A DNA stretch of 5,907 nucleotides, taken from positions 1 to 5,907 of the forward strand of contig DAOWHM010000069.1 of NCBI GenBank assembly GCA_030641425.1, in the 5' to 3' direction. A program made the position numbers and the translations under genes. The stretch comes from Candidatus Bathyarchaeota archaeon (GTDB lineage: Archaea > Thermoproteota > Bathyarchaeia > Bathyarchaeales > SOJC01). Numbering within the stretch: position 1 is the stretch's first letter; each line of letters opens with the position of its first letter. The notes under the pieces are model-generated. The model was given only the letters and a program-made list of their open reading frames with translations. It was not told where the DNA came from and did not search any database. Below are positions 3,396 to 5,907 of this stretch, in pieces.

Positions 3396-5907
3396 GTGCG
3401 TAAACGCTTTCCGAAAAAGGAGTACCATGTTCCATTTTTCAACGAGGAAGGCTTTGTAAGGAAACTATGTTCGAAATGCCACCAATATTACTGGACACTC
3501 GATCCAAATATGGAGACTTGTGGCGAAGCTACTCCTCAAGGATGTGCCATGTTGACATTCATCAACAACCCGCCTACCACCCGGGCGTACACCATGAGAG
3601 AGATGCGAGAAACCTTCCTGTCCTTCTTTGAAAAACGTGGTCACAAGAGAATGAAACCATACCCAGTGGTCGCTAGATGGCGAGATGACTTATACCTCAC
3701 AAGTGCCAGTATAGTTGACTTCCAACCATATGTTACGAATGGGATAGCCCCAGCTCCAGCTAACCCTTTAGTAATAAGTCAACCTTGTATACGACTAGTT
3801 GATATCGACAACACTGGTCCTACATTTGGTCGTCACCTCACAATTTTTGAGATGGGAGGACATCACGCATTCAATTATCCAAAGAAAGAAATCTATTGGA
3901 AAGATGAAACTGTAAGGTATCACCATGAATTCGTTACAAAAGAACTTGGAATTCCCGCTAACGATGTAGTGTACAAAGAAGATGTGTGGAGCGGAGGAGG
4001 AAACGCAGGCCCTGACTTAGAGACAATCGTGTTAGGGCTTGAAGTGGCCACTCTTGTATTCATGAAATATAAGGTTGTCAAAAACGAACTTGTGGAATTG
4101 CCCATTCGAACTGTTGATACAGGATATGGAATTGAACGATACACTTGGATATCACAAGGTGCCATAAGTGGTTTCCACGCAACATATGATGAGGTGCTCG
4201 AAGACATTCTTAATGTGGCAGGCGTTGAGAGAGTTGACCAAAAGCTGCTGGCAGAAGTGGCACGGTTTTCCGGTGCTCTCAGCCCTGAACAGACTACCGA
4301 GAATTCTTGGCAGAAAGTAGCCAAGCTTGTTGGAGTGGAAACTTCCGAATTAATCAAAATCCTCCATCCCTTAATGAGCGCTTTTGCAGTTGCTGACCAC
4401 ACAAAAAGCTTGGCGTTTCTGTTAGCTGAAGGAGTAGTACCTTCAAACAGCAAAGAAGGATACTTAACCAGACTGCTAATTCGCCGCACATATCGCCTTC
4501 TAAAAGCCTTGGACATCAAGGATAAGCTGAATGACATAATCGAGCTGCAAATCGATAAATGGTCTCCAGAGTTCCCTCACCTTCAAGAGATGCGTATCGA
4601 GATTTTGAAGATGCTCTCAGCTGAAAAGCGGAAGTTTGAGCAAACATTGAAGAGAGGCAAATCGTTAGTTAGCCGAATTGCGCGCAATCTGAAGTTGGAA
4701 AAGAACAAGGACATCCCAATAGAAACCTTGATTGAACTATACGACTCCCATGGTCTTCCACCAGATGCGGTTCAGGAAAGTGCTGCTATTGAAGGAGTAA
4801 ACGTTAAGATACCTGACAACTTTTACAAGATGGTTGCTGAAAAGCATCTTCAAGCAGATTCCGGGGAACCTGTAGTTGCTGATGAAAGGCTTGCGCTCGT
4901 AGGTGATCTTTCCGAGACTCGTGCTCTCTACTACGAAAACCAATATCAAAAGGAGTTCAAATCTCGAATACTTCGAATCTTAGATGGCAACCAAGTGATC
5001 TTAGAACAAACAATCTTCTATCCTGAAGGAGGAGGACAACCAGCAGACAAGGGTTATCTGAAACAGGATGGAAAGAAGGTGGAAGTTGCAGACGTTCAGA
5101 AAGTTGGAAAGACAATCGTCCACATATTAAAAGATCCTATTCCGAAAGATTGCAGAATGGTCGTTGGAGAGTTAGATTGGGAGAGACGAATCTATCATAT
5201 GAGAGCTCACACAGCAACCCATTTAATTATGGGAGCAGCACGGAGAGTGCTAGGTGATCATGTCTGGCAAACAGGAACCCAGAAGAATGTTGAGCGTTCA
5301 AGATTAGACATCTCTCACTATCAACGAATGACACCGATTGAGATTAGGAGGATCGAAGTTTTGGCAAATCAAGCAGTCATCGACATCATCCCAGTCGAAA
5401 TTAAACTGCTTCCAAGAGATGAAGCTGAGGCGAAACACGGTTTCAGATTGTATCAAGGCGGTGCAATACCTGGAAAAGAAATACGTGTTGTTAAGATAGG
5501 CGATTGGGAGGTAGAAGCATGTGCAGGAACCCACGTGAAGAATACTGGCGAGGTTGGATTCATCAAAATTCTTCACACTGAACGAGTCCAAGACGGAGTG
5601 GAACGGATTGTTTACGCCACAGGGAAATATGCTGTGGAAGCAAATCATAGGTTAGAAGAACTTCTAGGAAAACTCTCCGAAACATTGAATGCTCCCCAAG
5701 ATAAACTTCTTCCAACCACCAAGCGACTGCTACGAGAATGGAAAAATATACGTCGAGAGAATGAGCGTCTACAAAAAACACTTGCGAAAAGAGGATCAAA
5801 ATCATTACAGCCACGCAAGATTTCAAAATTTAACGTCCTAATCGGCAAAATCGATTGGGCCTCGGATGAACAAGGGTTAGTTTCAACAAGCAATGAATTC
5901 GTGAAGG
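3396..5907 (+). CDS. alaS: Alanyl-tRNA synthetase (AlaRS), 3' end cut by the window
   Basis: Class II synthetase that charges tRNA-Ala and clears Ser/Gly mischarging. The frame is open from GTG 3396 to the right edge: 837 residues, with roughly 60-80 missing against a usual archaeal length near 900. In order: an N-terminal archaeal cysteine cluster (C25, C28, C42, C50); the aminoacylation core with motif 2 around R133 (CIRLVDIDNTGPTFGRH) and motif 3 DTGYGIER (241-248); the tRNA-recognition helices, including DHTKSLAFLLAEG (334-346) and GYLTRLLIRRTYR (355-367); the editing domain with FYPEGGGQPAD (541-551) and zinc ligands H605/H609 (HTATH) and C709/H713 (CAGTH), all intact; a helical linker (about 741-808); and the beginning of the C-terminal DHHA1-type domain. 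The GTG start is forced by an in-frame TGA at 3384-3386 and has GAGGG six bases upstream. The first zinc-type pair spacing is normal (CX2C), but the second is CX7C, longer than the CX4C I recall from other archaea. Confidence 0.97.
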   Translation, partial: MRKRFPKKEYHVPFFNEEGFVRKLCSKCHQYYWTLDPNMETCGEATPQGCAMLTFINNPPTTRAYTMREMRETFLSFFEKRGHKRMKPYPVVARWRDDLYLTSASIVDFQPYVTNGIAPAPANPLVISQPCIRLVDIDNTGPTFGRHLTIFEMGGHHAFNYPKKEIYWKDETVRYHHEFVTKELGIPANDVVYKEDVWSGGGNAGPDLETIVLGLEVATLVFMKYKVVKNELVELPIRTVDTGYGIERYTWISQGAISGFHATYDEVLEDILNVAGVERVDQKLLAEVARFSGALSPEQTTENSWQKVAKLVGVETSELIKILHPLMSAFAVADHTKSLAFLLAEGVVPSNSKEGYLTRLLIRRTYRLLKALDIKDKLNDIIELQIDKWSPEFPHLQEMRIEILKMLSAEKRKFEQTLKRGKSLVSRIARNLKLEKNKDIPIETLIELYDSHGLPPDAVQESAAIEGVNVKIPDNFYKMVAEKHLQADSGEPVVADERLALVGDLSETRALYYENQYQKEFKSRILRILDGNQVILEQTIFYPEGGGQPADKGYLKQDGKKVEVADVQKVGKTIVHILKDPIPKDCRMVVGELDWERRIYHMRAHTATHLIMGAARRVLGDHVWQTGTQKNVERSRLDISHYQRMTPIEIRRIEVLANQAVIDIIPVEIKLLPRDEAEAKHGFRLYQGGAIPGKEIRVVKIGDWEVEACAGTHVKNTGEVGFIKILHTERVQDGVERIVYATGKYAVEANHRLEELLGKLSETLNAPQDKLLPTTKRLLREWKNIRRENERLQKTLAKRGSKSLQPRKISKFNVLIGKIDWASDEQGLVSTSNEFVK

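Noticed and set aside
3920..4537. 205-codon open frame on the - strand
   Set aside because: It lies entirely opposite the well-conserved AlaRS core, its translation is rich in Ser/Thr/Arg without a recognisable domain, and no promoter or ribosome-binding site was evident. It is an antisense shadow of alaS.

Overview
The window is an ordinary but informative piece of an archaeal chromosome: the translation/secretion cluster secE - spt5 - rpl11 - rpl1 - rpl10 (P0) - rpl12 (P1) - alaS, all on the + strand. The organism is an archaeon. Spt5 is of the short NGN+KOW type, P0 carries the archaeal helical spine, P1 starts MEYIYAALLLHKAGK and ends GLGALFG, and AlaRS has the archaeal N-terminal cysteine cluster. 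Upstream AT-rich boxes look like TATA boxes, and ribosome-binding sites are GGAGG/GAGGTG-like. An alaS gene directly after rpl12 and the moderately AT-rich sequence suggest a TACK-type lineage (Bathyarchaeia or a relative), but this is inferred from memory and is not proven by the sequence.

Layout. Bases 1-129 hold no gene I can identify, only nested inverted repeats and a promoter-like box at 121-130. secE, spt5 and rpl11 follow almost without gaps (16 and 2 bases between them) and look like one transcription unit. A 53-base gap carries the same ten bases, TCTTTTTATA, at 1321-1330, so rpl1-rpl10-rpl12 probably form a second unit. A third TATA-like element lies just ahead of rpl12. The largest non-coding stretch (3264-3395, 132 bases) holds an imperfect inverted repeat, a weak promoter candidate, and a perfect small hairpin abutting the GTG start of alaS. 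alaS runs off the right edge after 837 codons.

How the genes work together. SecE is a membrane subunit of the protein-conducting channel. Spt5 is the RNA polymerase processivity factor that can couple transcription with translation. L11, P0 and P1 build the ribosomal GTPase-associated stalk, and L1 forms the E-site stalk. AlaRS charges tRNA-Ala.

Points worth a second look: P0 ends just after its P1-binding spine and lacks the hinge and factor-binding tail; rpl12 may have its own promoter; rpl10 starts at TTG behind a four-codon reading frame and a CCTCC tract; the alaS ribosome-binding site sits in a GNRA-type hairpin loop; and the secE start may be leaderless. I see no mobile element, CRISPR array, RNA gene or unknown protein system.
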